Source: Hydrogenophaga sp040372165 (lineage in GTDB: Bacteria > Pseudomonadota > Gammaproteobacteria > Burkholderiales > Burkholderiaceae_C). Taken from it: DNA of 64,000 nt. A program made the position numbers and the translations under genes. The DNA lies in contig NZ_BAABWG010000004.1 in NCBI RefSeq assembly GCF_040372165.1, forward strand, positions 248,001-312,000. Direction: 5' to 3'. This document shows, one piece after another, positions 26,485 to 36,260 of the stretch. Every line of letters starts with the position of its first letter. The stretch's first letter is position 1. The notes under the pieces are model-generated. The model worked only from the letters and a program-made list of their open reading frames with translations. It was not told the DNA's origin and made no database searches.

Positions 26485-27085
26485 GTCCTTGGTCGTGGTC
26501 CTGATCCCGGGAACCGGTGTCATTTACACCGTCTCGCAGGCGCTGATGAGCGGACGCTCCGGTGGTTTCTGGGCGGCGGTGGGTTGTACCTTGGGTATCG
26601 TTCCGCACCTGTTGGCCACCGTGCTGGGCCTGGCTGCCTTGCTCCACACCAGTGCTCTGGCGTTCCAGTTGCTCAAATATGCGGGCGCGGCATATCTTCT
26701 CTACATGGCGTGGGGCACCTGGCGCGACCGCTCCGGGTTTGTGCTGAACGCAGATGCGGCAGCGTCCTCAGTGGACGCACGCTCTGTGGCCACACGAGGC
26801 GCCTTGATCAACGTGCTCAACCCCAAACTGTCGGTCTTCTTTCTGGCTTTCTTGCCCCAGTTTGTGCCGACGGATCTGGCCGCTCCACTGTTGCCTCTCG
26901 TCACGCTCAGTGGCGTGTTCATGCTCATGACCCTGGTGGTGTTCGTGGTGTATGCGCTCCTGGCAGATCTGTTTCGCCAGCATGTCGTTGCCTCTGAGCG
27001 TGTCCAGAATTGGTTGCGCCGCAGCTTTGCGGCCGCATTTGCCGGGCTCGGTGTGCGTCTGGCGCTGGCCGATGACCACGTTTGA
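26459..27085 (+). CDS. LysE family translocator
   Basis: This 208-residue inner membrane protein has about six hydrophobic segments. The N-terminal VVVLIPGTGVIYTVSQAL and the central RGALINVLNPKLSVFFLAFL (with the conserved N-P-K) are typical of the LysE/RhtB amino-acid exporters. The exported amino acid cannot be deduced. CTGGAG lies just upstream of ATG 26459. The promoter region is in repeat copy B, duplicated at 25307. Confidence 0.9.
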   Translation: MLSLEFLLTSLVVVLIPGTGVIYTVSQALMSGRSGGFWAAVGCTLGIVPHLLATVLGLAALLHTSALAFQLLKYAGAAYLLYMAWGTWRDRSGFVLNADAAASSVDARSVATRGALINVLNPKLSVFFLAFLPQFVPTDLAAPLLPLVTLSGVFMLMTLVVFVVYALLADLFRQHVVASERVQNWLRRSFAAAFAGLGVRLALADDHV

Positions 27086-27121
27086 CTGATCTTTTGCCGG
27101 CAATTTGAAACTTTGGCCGTC

Positions 27122-27149
27122 TTGTCAGGCGCAATGCCTCGGGTAGAAT
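27122..27149 (+). promoter_or_regulatory. sigma-70 promoter of ahcY
   Basis: TTGTCA (27122-27127) and TAGAAT (27144-27149) are separated by 16 bp. The start site predicted about 7 bp after the -10 box falls directly at the 5' edge of the riboswitch. Confidence 0.75.
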
Positions 27150-27155
27150 CTGTCC

Positions 27156-27258
27156 TATCCGAGGAGCGTTGCAGCGTTTCCACCCCGCCCCGGCGTTGCG
27201 CCAGGGAAGGCCGCGAAACGTGAGGCTCGGACCCTTTTCTTCGCAACGACGCTCATCC
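27156..27258 (+). promoter_or_regulatory. SAH riboswitch
   Basis: TCCGAGGAGCGTTGC (27158-27172) pairs with GAGGCTCGGA (27222-27231) to form P1, and the GAGCGTTGC part also matches GCAACGACGCTC (27243-27254) downstream, giving the pseudoknotted layout of the SAH class (RF01057). The class is known from proteobacterial ahcY leaders, where S-adenosylhomocysteine binding turns expression on. The expected gene, ahcY, follows. Confidence 0.9.
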
Positions 27259-27434
27259 ACTGTACGAGTGAGGTGAGCGGCTGAGGTTCTCTCCCCCCCT
27301 CCCGTTTGCCCACTGCCTGGTGACAAGGTCTGTTGCTTCAGGTGCGCTTTGCCGTCGGTGGACTGGTCTTGACCCATCCTGGATGGGCCAGGTTCGTCTG
27401 TTTGAATGTCTGATTGACTCATGGAGCTGAGCAA

Positions 27435-28871
<1,437 letters not shown>

Positions 28872-28873
28872 GC

Positions 28874-28945
28874 ACCCCCGCCGCGCTGCGCGCGACCCCC
28901 TCAAGGGGGCGGCGCTGGTGGGCCGGCGGAGCCGGACCCACGGCG
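28874..28945. repeat. GC-rich intergenic hairpin element (REP-like)
   Basis: Right after ahcY, CCCCC (28896-28900) TCAA GGGGG (28905-28909) forms a short hairpin inside a string of GC-rich arms (GCCGCGCTGCGCGCG, GGCCGGCGGAGCCGG). Elements of this style are frequent between genes in Comamonadaceae. There is no T run, so it is not a classical terminator. Confidence 0.55.
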
Positions 28946-28973
28946 CCCTCGCAGTTGTCTGTGGCATTCGACC

Positions 28974-29738
28974 GTGCGTGTTGACCATTTGCTCGTTGAG
29001 CGGGGCCTCGCGGCTTCGCGCTCGCAAGCCCAGCGCCTGATTGGTGCGGGGGTTCGGTGGCGCTTGCCTGGTGGCGACTGGAAGGCGGTCTCCAAGAATG
29101 GTGAAGCGCTGCCTGACCATGCGGAGCTGGAGTTGCAGGACGTTGCCGAGGCGCGTTACGTGTCTCGTGGTGGCTTGAAGCTGGAAGCGGCGCTCAATCA
29201 CACCGGCCTGTCAGTCAAAGGGCTGGCTTGTCTGGATGTGGGGCAGAGCACCGGTGGTTTCACCGATTGCCTGCTGCACGCTGGGGCTGCTTCGGTGGTG
29301 GGCGTGGACGTGGGGCAAGACCAGTTGCACCCCAAGCTACGGCAAGATGCCCGCGTTACCTGCATTGAGAAGTGCAACGCCCGCGAGTTGAGCCAGGCGC
29401 AAGTGGATGGCCCGTTCGGTCTGGTGGTGGGAGACTTGTCCTTTATCTCCCAGACGCTGGTCTGGCCCGCGCTGGTGCCGTTGATGGCCGAAGATGCCAG
29501 CCTGCTGATGCTGGTCAAGCCGCAATTCGAATTGCGGCCCGAGCACATTGGCAAAGGTGGTCTGGTGAAGTCGGCCAGCAGCTATCCGTTGGTGGAGGCA
29601 CGCATTCGCCAGGCATGTGATGACCATGGCTTGCGATGCATTGACTATTTCGAGAGCGGCATCACCGGCGGTGATGGCAACCGGGAATTTTTTGTGTGGG
29701 CCAGGCGCGGCCAAGCCACGCGATCAAAAATGAAGTGA
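28974..29738 (+). CDS. TlyA family RNA methyltransferase
   Basis: The protein has 254 residues from GTG 28974. An N-terminal S4 RNA-binding domain (about 1-60, MRVDHLLVERGLAASRSQAQ) is followed by an FtsJ-like methyltransferase domain with LACLDVGQSTGGFTDCLLHA (SAM loop) and VVGDLSFISQTLVWPAL, and the closing FESGITGGDGNREFFVW. TlyA relatives add 2'-O-methyl groups to rRNA, and some are haemolysin-annotated. Its place between ahcY and metF links it to SAM recycling, as is common in this order. Confidence 0.9.
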   Translation: MRVDHLLVERGLAASRSQAQRLIGAGVRWRLPGGDWKAVSKNGEALPDHAELELQDVAEARYVSRGGLKLEAALNHTGLSVKGLACLDVGQSTGGFTDCLLHAGAASVVGVDVGQDQLHPKLRQDARVTCIEKCNARELSQAQVDGPFGLVVGDLSFISQTLVWPALVPLMAEDASLLMLVKPQFELRPEHIGKGGLVKSASSYPLVEARIRQACDDHGLRCIDYFESGITGGDGNREFFVWARRGQATRSKMK

Positions 29739-29759
29739 AGAAAGAGTGAGGGAAAACCG

Positions 29760-30590
29760 ATGACAGCGGTTCCATTGAGTTTTGAGTTCTTCCCACCCAA
29801 GACGCCAGCCGGGGTGGAGAAGCTGCGAGGGTATCGCCAGGAGCTGTACACGCTCAAACCGGAGTTTTGCTCCGTCACCTATGGTGCGGGCGGTTCCACC
29901 CAGAAGGGTACCTTCGATGCCGTCAAGGAGATCATCGGCGAAGGCGTGGAAGCCGCGTCGCACTTCTCCTGCATTGGTGCCACGCGCGATACCGTGCGCG
30001 AGCAGCTGGCCGAGCTGAAAGCCATGGGCGTCAAACGTCTGGTGGCCTTGCGTGGCGATTTGCCCAGCGGTTATGGCATGGGCGGGCATTTTCAGTACGC
30101 CAGCGATCTGGTGGCCTTCATCCGTGAGGAAACCGGTCGTGACTTCCACATCGAAGTGGCGGCCTACCCTGAAGTTCATCCGCAGGCCAAATCTCCCGAG
30201 TCGGACCTCAAGGCTTTTGCCACCAAGATGAAGGCAGGTGCCGATTCGGCCATCACGCAGTACTTCTTCAACGCCGACGCCTACTTCCGTTTTGTCGATG
30301 AAGCGCGCAAGCTCGGCGTGGAAGCGCCCATCGTGCCAGGCATCATGCCCATCACCAGCAGCACGCAATTGCTGCGCTTCTCCGATGCGTGTGGCGCCGA
30401 GATTCCGCGATACGTGCGTTTGCGGCTGCAGTCCTTCGGGGACGACACGGCCTCTATCAAGGTGTTTGGTCTGGACGTGGTGTCCCGCTTGTGCGAGCAA
30501 TTGGTCAAGGGCGGTGCGCCAGCGCTGCATTTCTACACCATGAACCAGAGCGAAGCGACCATGGGTTTGCTGCGTCGTCTGCCGTCCTGA
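29760..30590 (+). CDS. metF: methylenetetrahydrofolate reductase
   Basis: This 276-residue TIM-barrel flavoenzyme reduces 5,10-methylene-THF to 5-methyl-THF for methionine synthesis. The N-terminus SFEFFPPKT with its catalytic Glu, the segment FCSVTYGAGGSTQKGT, LVALRGDLP, and VAAYPEVHPQA are MTHFR signatures; ITQYFFNADAYFRFVDEA and PGIMPITS complete the FAD site. GAGGGAAAA lies 5-13 nt before ATG 29760. The length is typical of the bacterial single-domain form. Confidence 0.96.
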   Translation: MTAVPLSFEFFPPKTPAGVEKLRGYRQELYTLKPEFCSVTYGAGGSTQKGTFDAVKEIIGEGVEAASHFSCIGATRDTVREQLAELKAMGVKRLVALRGDLPSGYGMGGHFQYASDLVAFIREETGRDFHIEVAAYPEVHPQAKSPESDLKAFATKMKAGADSAITQYFFNADAYFRFVDEARKLGVEAPIVPGIMPITSSTQLLRFSDACGAEIPRYVRLRLQSFGDDTASIKVFGLDVVSRLCEQLVKGGAPALHFYTMNQSEATMGLLRRLPS

Positions 30591-30971
30591 CAGGGCATGG
30601 AACAGTCGCAGCCAGGCGGAAAAATACTCCAAACGTCAAGCTGTTCGGTGAAGGCTGCGTCCGCTCGAAGGACGTGGCACCGGAGCTGTGCCTGATGCAC
30701 CTGTGCATGTTGCCTGGAGTCGCAGGGCTTGCCCGAGCCGTCGTTGTCCTGGTGGGGTGAAGAGCTCGATGTGCATTCCTTGAAGAGCCCACGAGAGACA
30801 ACTGCGCTTGTCAGCGAGTAGCCAACGGTTAAACTTGTCTGTTCGTAACAATGTGCTACTGGGCGCATCGTCTTGATGTGAGACCCAGCACGCATTGCTC
30901 GCAATTCCCGTTGTATCGGTTGGTGAGCGCGGCTGCTCACCTTCGTTCGGCTGTCGATCGGAGATGAGGAG
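30591..30971. other. 381-bp intergenic region before autotransporter
   Basis: I see no gene here. The last 50 bp include a 7-bp hairpin (GGTGAGC 30922-30928 with GCTCACC 30935-30941) close to the autotransporter start, possibly in its 5' untranslated region. The rest shows no recognisable RNA or promoter. Confidence 0.5.
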
Positions 30972-33428
30972 ATGACTCGCGATTTTCAAATGACGCCTGG
31001 CTTCCAGAACAGAGCAAGGCCAGTAGCACCAGCCATGAGCAATCCGCGTCACCGTCGCTCCGTCAGGGTCAGGGCCGCCGCAATCGTTTGTGTCGTTGTC
31101 GGCGCCTGCACGAACCCCAGCACCATGGCGGCCACAGGTGCCTGTGCAGGCACTTCGCCGCTGGTGGTTTCGACGGATGTCAGTGGCGATGCTTGCCTCA
31201 TGGATGCGACCGAAAGCCTGACCGTAGAATCGACTGGCGTGATCAGCTTCCCAACGGTGCCAGTGTCCGTGACGGGTATAGGCGACGGCGTGATCGTCAA
31301 TGAGGGGCGGATAGAGGCGGGCGTCAACGTGGCTGTCAGACTTTATGAAGGTACGTCGTTTGGTTCGGTAGTCAACCACGGGCAAATAACGTCGCGTCTA
31401 TATGGCGTGAGAGTGGACTCTGGCGCCGCACTGGGACGGCTGGATAACCATGGCCTGATTGAAGTCACTCCTCCGTTTCCGCTTATCGGGAACGCATTGC
31501 ATGTTTTTGGTCGGCTTGAAACCTTGAATAACCACGCGGGTGGAGTACTCCGCAGTAGTGATGACTGGGCCGCGATCTCTCTGGGTGCCGATGGGCAACT
31601 GACTGAACTGAACAATGCAGGGCTGATCGACGGCATCATCGCCACCAGAGACACCACGATCAACTTGGTAGGCTCATCTGGCCGTATCACGGGCGCTGTT
31701 TTCAATCCGGTTAGCGGCGTCGCAGGGACAGGTGACGGCTCTGTCAACGTGCTCAGCGGAGCAGATTTTTCTACTGAGAACACGTTCAATAGCGGTAGCT
31801 TCAACGTTCGGTCGGGCGGCACCTTGCGGATCAAGGGCACATCGCACACGATCCGGACCACCCAAGGGTTTTCAAATGAAGGCACCGTGTATGTGCCTGA
31901 AGGCGTTGCCGCACAAGTGGGTGGCGCGTACCGGCAAACTGGTCGTCTCACTGTAGGGGCCAGCAGTAGCGCCAGCTACGGACGACTGTCCGTTGCCGGC
32001 AGTGTGACCCTGGAACCCGGCGCCAGCTTCGGTGTCGACGTTGCAGCCGCCAATACTTTGGCCAATGGCGATGTGCTGGACCGTGTTCTGTTGGCGGAAG
32101 GCGGTTTCGTCAACCAATCCGGTGGAACGCCTGAAGTCATCGACAACAGCGCCTTGTTTGATTTCAGATACGACGAAGCACAGGATGGTGTCAATCTGGT
32201 GGTTGAACTGGTCTCCTCGTCGCCATCCGATGAAGTCACCAGCTCAAGCGGCAGTAGCGGCAGTAGCGGCAGTAGCTCTGGTGATTCACGGGGTACCGCG
32301 ACGGCAACAGCCAGCGTTCCTCAATCAATTCTGGTTCCTGCCACCATTGCCAATGGTTTAATCAGCGGCGTGCCTGCTGCTCGCGTGATGGACACCTATG
32401 TTGTGGGCGGTGCGCGCGGTGATGACTGGGACAAGGTCGTCACGGCTTTGGGCAAGCTGCCCACGCAGAGGGCATTGGCGGCGGCCGTTGGCCAGAGCAT
32501 GCCGCTCATGCACGGCGACATGGGCGCTGCACTCATGGGCTCCGGCGCAGCGGCAGGTGCGTCCTCCGTGGGCGCACCCGTGAGCTACGGCGGCAGCTTC
32601 AGCTACCAGGGCCGCGAGTACAACACGGGCGGCCGCCAGCTGTGGGTGCAGCCCATGAACATTGCCGGCTACAAGAGCACCACCACCGGTGTGGCCGCGG
32701 GCGTCTCGCATGCCTTGTCGACCAACCAGACCATTGGCGTCGGCATTGGCTATCTGGACACCAACATCCATGGCAACGGCTTCGCCAGCGGCCAGCACGC
32801 TGACGTGACCGGTGTGCAATTGCGCGGCTTTGGCGAACACGCTGTCGGCAGCGATGGCTACCAGCTCAACTGGCAGGCGGACCTCACACGCAGCAGCATT
32901 GAAAGCCAGCGCAACATCACCTATATCGGCCGCAAGGCCGAAGGTGAGACCGATGCCGATGTGTGGCACCTGGGAGTCAGTGTGAGCCGGGCCATGGAGC
33001 TGAGCCAACAGACGCAGGTCGAACCCATGGTGAACCTGGACTGGCGCCAGGCCCGCATCGACGCCTACACCGAAACCGGCGCAGGCGCGCTCAACCTCAG
33101 AGTCGCCAAACAGAGAGCAGAAGAGCTTGTGCTGTCTGTGGGCACCAGGCTCAAGCACGCCTACAGCGAGAAGCTGAGTGTGAGCGGTTACGCCTCGGTG
33201 GGTTACGACCTCAAGGGTGATGCAGGCAGTACCACCGCGCAGTTCACGGGCGGGGGCGCGGTGTTCACCACCGAGAGCCAGGAGACAGCGCGTGAGCGCT
33301 TGCAACTGGGTGCGACCTTGAATTGGCAGGCCACCAAGGCCATGGACCTGAGCGTGGGATACGGCATTCAGCGCCGCAGCGGCATGACGGATCAGGCGCT
33401 CACGGCCAGACTCAACTGGGTGTTCTGA
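30972..33428 (+). CDS. autotransporter with C-terminal beta-barrel
   Basis: This 818-residue protein has an extended charged N-terminus and signal sequence (ending near TMAAT). A passenger of about 430 residues is rich in Asn/Gly/Val turns (LDNHGLIEV, LNNAGLIDGII, FSNEGTVYV), as in beta-helix passengers. A Ser/Gly linker (about residues 415-440) contains a 9-bp repeat, and a C-terminal beta-barrel of about 280 residues starts near RQLWVQPMNIAGYKSTT and ends RLNWVF, the aromatic end needed for BamA-dependent insertion. AGGAG abuts the ATG at 30972, so translation may start instead at a later in-frame ATG such as 31035. A surface location is expected; the passenger's function is unknown. Confidence 0.88.
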   Translation: MTRDFQMTPGFQNRARPVAPAMSNPRHRRSVRVRAAAIVCVVVGACTNPSTMAATGACAGTSPLVVSTDVSGDACLMDATESLTVESTGVISFPTVPVSVTGIGDGVIVNEGRIEAGVNVAVRLYEGTSFGSVVNHGQITSRLYGVRVDSGAALGRLDNHGLIEVTPPFPLIGNALHVFGRLETLNNHAGGVLRSSDDWAAISLGADGQLTELNNAGLIDGIIATRDTTINLVGSSGRITGAVFNPVSGVAGTGDGSVNVLSGADFSTENTFNSGSFNVRSGGTLRIKGTSHTIRTTQGFSNEGTVYVPEGVAAQVGGAYRQTGRLTVGASSSASYGRLSVAGSVTLEPGASFGVDVAAANTLANGDVLDRVLLAEGGFVNQSGGTPEVIDNSALFDFRYDEAQDGVNLVVELVSSSPSDEVTSSSGSSGSSGSSSGDSRGTATATASVPQSILVPATIANGLISGVPAARVMDTYVVGGARGDDWDKVVTALGKLPTQRALAAAVGQSMPLMHGDMGAALMGSGAAAGASSVGAPVSYGGSFSYQGREYNTGGRQLWVQPMNIAGYKSTTTGVAAGVSHALSTNQTIGVGIGYLDTNIHGNGFASGQHADVTGVQLRGFGEHAVGSDGYQLNWQADLTRSSIESQRNITYIGRKAEGETDADVWHLGVSVSRAMELSQQTQVEPMVNLDWRQARIDAYTETGAGALNLRVAKQRAEELVLSVGTRLKHAYSEKLSVSGYASVGYDLKGDAGSTTAQFTGGGAVFTTESQETARERLQLGATLNWQATKAMDLSVGYGIQRRSGMTDQALTARLNWVF
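32247..32276 (+). repeat. 9-bp in-frame microsatellite in autotransporter linker
   Basis: AGCGGCAGT is repeated three times, plus AGC, encoding Ser-Gly-Ser units between passenger and barrel. Changes in copy number would alter linker length without shifting the frame. Confidence 0.85.
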
Positions 33429-33477
33429 CAAGCTCCCTCCAGCCCCACTGTTGATTTGTTGCGGCTGGACGCACACG

Positions 33478-33501
33478 TTGCAACCCCGATCGGGGTTGCA
33501 A
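33478..33501. repeat. 24-bp perfect palindrome between autotransporter and rlpA
   Basis: TTGCAACCCCGA (33478-33489) is followed directly by its exact reverse complement TCGGGGTTGCAA (33490-33501), with no spacer. It lies 49 bp after the autotransporter stop and about 70 bp before rlpA. It could be a terminator stem or a dimeric protein site; no T run follows. Confidence 0.7.
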
Positions 33502-33571
33502 CCGGGGCTTGCGGTATCGTCATGGAATGTGGGCTTTGCCCACCCCATCTTCCCGGAGCCACAGGAAGCCC

Positions 33572-34153
33572 ATGAAGACACTTCGCCCCCATCAGGCATG
33601 GTATGCCACATCTGCTCGCTGGCTGGTGCTATCGGCCGGCCTCTGGGTATTGTCTGGCTGTGCCAGCCCACCGCCGAAGATGGGCGATTCAGGGGGCGTC
33701 GATACCGTTCAGACCCAGCCGGATCAGGCCAGGGCGGGCTCCCGAAACACGGACGTTGTCGATCCGGCCACGCGCATCGACGGGTCAGTGCAAGACCCTA
33801 TCGGCGAGCTGTCGCGTCGTCTGGAAAACCCGCCGACCGACGAACCGCCCCTTTCGAGCACAGAAGTGATGGAAGAGGGGATGGCGTCTTTCTATGGGCG
33901 CAAGTTCCATGGCCGGCGCACCGCCAGCGGCGAACGGTTCGACATGCATGACCTGACGGCGGCGCACCCTTCCTTGCCCTTTGGCAGCAGGGTCCGGGTG
34001 CGCAATGTTCGAAATGGAGAAGAAGTGGTGGTCCGCATCAACGACCGGGGGCCGTTCAAGAAGGGCCGGGTCATCGACGTCAGTCGGGCGGCAGCCGAAG
34101 CACTGGGTATGGTAGGGCGTGGTTTGGCGCGGGTGCAGTTGCTGCGAGAATGA
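33572..34153 (+). CDS. rlpA: RlpA-like septal ring lytic transglycosylase lipoprotein
   Basis: The protein has 193 residues from ATG 33572, with CAGGAAG just upstream. The signal peptide ends in lipobox LSGC, so it is an outer-membrane or periplasmic lipoprotein. After an acidic spacer, the double-psi beta-barrel domain (about residues 104-190) contains MASFYGRKFHGRRTASGERF, LTAAHPSLPFGSRVRVRN and INDRGPF, with the conserved His and Asp of RlpA. There is no SPOR domain, so it is a short form. RlpA cleaves peptidoglycan strands lacking stem peptides in species where this was tested. Confidence 0.92.
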   Translation: MKTLRPHQAWYATSARWLVLSAGLWVLSGCASPPPKMGDSGGVDTVQTQPDQARAGSRNTDVVDPATRIDGSVQDPIGELSRRLENPPTDEPPLSSTEVMEEGMASFYGRKFHGRRTASGERFDMHDLTAAHPSLPFGSRVRVRNVRNGEEVVVRINDRGPFKKGRVIDVSRAAAEALGMVGRGLARVQLLRE

Positions 34154-34192
34154 AGAGCGATTCGTAACCAACCCACCCAGAGGAGACAGTCC

Positions 34193-35470
34193 ATGAAGAT
34201 CGAAACGATTGCCGTGCACGGCGGTTACAGCCCCGACCCCACCACCAAGGCCGTGGCGGTGCCCATCTACCAGACGGTGGCCTATGCGTTTGACGATACG
34301 CAGCATGGTGCCGATCTGTTCGATCTGAAGGTGCCGGGGAACATTTATTCGCGCATCATGAACCCCACCAACGGCGTGCTCGAAGCGCGCCTGGCGGCAC
34401 TTGAAGGTGGCGTGGGTGCCTTGGCGCTGGCTTCCGGCATGGCCGCCATCACTTACGCCATCCAGACCATTGCCGAGGCCGGTGACAACATTGTCTCGTC
34501 GTCCACGCTCTACGGAGGCACCTACAACCTGTTTGCGCACACTTTCCCGCAGATGGGGATCACGGTGCGCTTTGCCGATCCGCGCGACCCTGCTTCTTTT
34601 GCCTCCTTGATCGATGACCGCACCAAGGCCATCTTCTGCGAGTCGGTGGGCAACCCGCTGGGCAATGTCACGGATTTTGGTGCGCTGGCCAAGGTCGCGC
34701 ATGACGCGGGCATCCCGCTCATCGTCGACAACACAGTGCCCAGCCCCTACCTGTGCCGCCCCTTCGAGCACGGTGCCGACATCGTGGTGCATTCGCTCAC
34801 GAAATACCTCGGCGGCCATGGCACCAGCATTGGTGGTGCCATCGTCGACAGCGGCAAATTCCCCTGGGCCGAGCACAAGCAGCGCTTCAAGCGTCTGAAC
34901 GAACCCGACGTGAGCTACCACGGGGTGGTTTACACCGAAGCCCTGGGCCCTGCCGCCTACATCGGCCGCGCTCGCGTTGTGCCGCTGCGCAACACCGGTG
35001 CCGCCCTGTCGCCCATGAACGCCTTCCAGATCATGCAAGGCATCGAGACGCTGGCACTGCGCATGGACCGCATCTGCAAGAACGCGCTCAAAGTGGCCAG
35101 CTACCTCCAGAAGCACCCCAAGGTGGCCTGGGTCAACTATGCGGGCATGCCTGACCACGCCGATCATGCGCTGGTGCAGAAGTACATGGGCGGCCGCGCC
35201 TCCGGCATCATCAGCTTTGGCCTCAAGGCTGACGATGCACTCGCTGCCGGCGCCCGTTTCCAGGATGCTCTGGCCTTGTTCACCCGCCTGGTCAACATTG
35301 GCGATGCCAAGTCGCTGGCTTGCCATCCTGCATCGACCACGCACCGTCAGCTCAACGAAGAAGAGCTGGCCAAGGCCGGTGTGAGCAAAGACATGGTGCG
35401 GCTGTCCATCGGCATCGAGCACATTGATGATTTGCTTGCCGACCTCGACCAGGCATTGGCTCAGGCCTGA
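34193..35470 (+). CDS. metY: O-acetylhomoserine aminocarboxypropyltransferase (sulfhydrylase)
   Basis: This 425-residue PLP enzyme of the Cys/Met metabolism family makes homocysteine directly from O-acetylhomoserine and sulfide. SRIMNPTNGVLEARLAALE, ASGMAAITYAI, SSSTLYGGTYNLF and the PLP-lysine segment HSLTKYLGGHGTSIGG (Lys in SLTKY) are clear; the long insertion near 270-320 with YMGGRASGIISFGLK separates MetY from MetB/MetZ types. It feeds the methionine cycle together with metF and ahcY upstream. The stop overlaps the next start by one base. Confidence 0.93.
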   Translation: MKIETIAVHGGYSPDPTTKAVAVPIYQTVAYAFDDTQHGADLFDLKVPGNIYSRIMNPTNGVLEARLAALEGGVGALALASGMAAITYAIQTIAEAGDNIVSSSTLYGGTYNLFAHTFPQMGITVRFADPRDPASFASLIDDRTKAIFCESVGNPLGNVTDFGALAKVAHDAGIPLIVDNTVPSPYLCRPFEHGADIVVHSLTKYLGGHGTSIGGAIVDSGKFPWAEHKQRFKRLNEPDVSYHGVVYTEALGPAAYIGRARVVPLRNTGAALSPMNAFQIMQGIETLALRMDRICKNALKVASYLQKHPKVAWVNYAGMPDHADHALVQKYMGGRASGIISFGLKADDALAAGARFQDALALFTRLVNIGDAKSLACHPASTTHRQLNEEELAKAGVSKDMVRLSIGIEHIDDLLADLDQALAQA

Positions 35471-36249
35471 TGCCGCGACGTGTGTACTGGTTTGTGATGG
35501 TGGGCGGCCTGCTGGTCGCCCTTTATCTGGCCGTTTGCGCTTTTTTCTATGTGAAGCAGCGCGACTTGCTGTACTTCCCTCAGCCCGCTTCAGTGCCTGG
35601 CGAGCGGCTGCAGTTGCGCAGTCACGATGGTCTCAAGCTGGTCGTCAGCGTGGCCGGGCCGGTTGAGGCAAGCAGTGCGGTGCTCTACTTCGGTGGCAAT
35701 GCGGAAGACGTATCAGCGACGGCGTCCGGGCTCTCGGCCATCTTGCCAGGGCAACGGATCTATCTGATGCACTATCGCGGATACGGTGAAAGCGAAGGGC
35801 AGCCCACTGAATCCGGTTTGCGTGCAGACGCAATAGCGCTGTTTGATGGCGTTCGTGCTCAGCATGCCGTGCTCAGTGTGGCGGGGCGCAGCCTGGGGTC
35901 TGGCGTGGCCGTGTGGCTCGCCACCCAGCGGCCGGTGCATCGCCTGGCACTGATCACCCCGTACGACAGCATCGAACAGACCGCGGCCCACCATTACCCG
36001 TTTCTGCCGATCGCCTGGCTGCTCAAGGACAGGTTCGACTCGGCTGCGATTGCCGGCGGCATCACTGTGCCAACGTCGGTACTTCTGGCGCAGCAGGACC
36101 AGGTGATTCCGCCTGCTCGTACAGAAGCACTGATGGCACGCTTCAAACCCACGGTAGTCACGGTCACGCGTTTCGATGGACGCAACCACGGGGACATCTC
36201 GCTGGACGCTAAATACCCTGGCGCGATGGCCAGAGCCTTGAGTCCCTGA
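35470..36249 (+). CDS. membrane-anchored alpha/beta hydrolase (BEM46-like)
   Basis: The protein has 259 residues with an N-terminal transmembrane segment (about 9-28, VMVGGLLVALYLAVCAFFYV). The hydrolase domain has YFGGNAEDV (oxyanion), MHYRGYGESEGQPTE, the nucleophile GRSLGSG near residue 140, and LLAQQDQVIPPARTEALM for the acid, with GRNHGDIS for the His. This matches the BEM46/ABHD13 type. Its start overlaps the metY stop, so the two are translated together. The substrate is unknown. Confidence 0.85.
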   Translation: MPRRVYWFVMVGGLLVALYLAVCAFFYVKQRDLLYFPQPASVPGERLQLRSHDGLKLVVSVAGPVEASSAVLYFGGNAEDVSATASGLSAILPGQRIYLMHYRGYGESEGQPTESGLRADAIALFDGVRAQHAVLSVAGRSLGSGVAVWLATQRPVHRLALITPYDSIEQTAAHHYPFLPIAWLLKDRFDSAAIAGGITVPTSVLLAQQDQVIPPARTEALMARFKPTVVTVTRFDGRNHGDISLDAKYPGAMARALSP

Positions 36250-36260
36250 CCAACCGGTGC

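Larger units (their letters stand above)
27086..27434 (+). other. 349-bp leader region of ahcY
   Basis: This gap contains the ahcY promoter (27122-27149) and the SAH riboswitch (27156-27258). The remaining about 170 nt before ahcY holds a pyrimidine-rich patch (CTCTCCCCCCCTCCC at 27290-27304). I see no further gene. Confidence 0.7.

Noticed and set aside
25357..26523. 388-codon minus-strand frame over the inserted segment
   Set aside because: It is antisense to the signal-peptide-bearing VCBS gene and its apparent repeat is only the 115-bp direct repeat read backwards.
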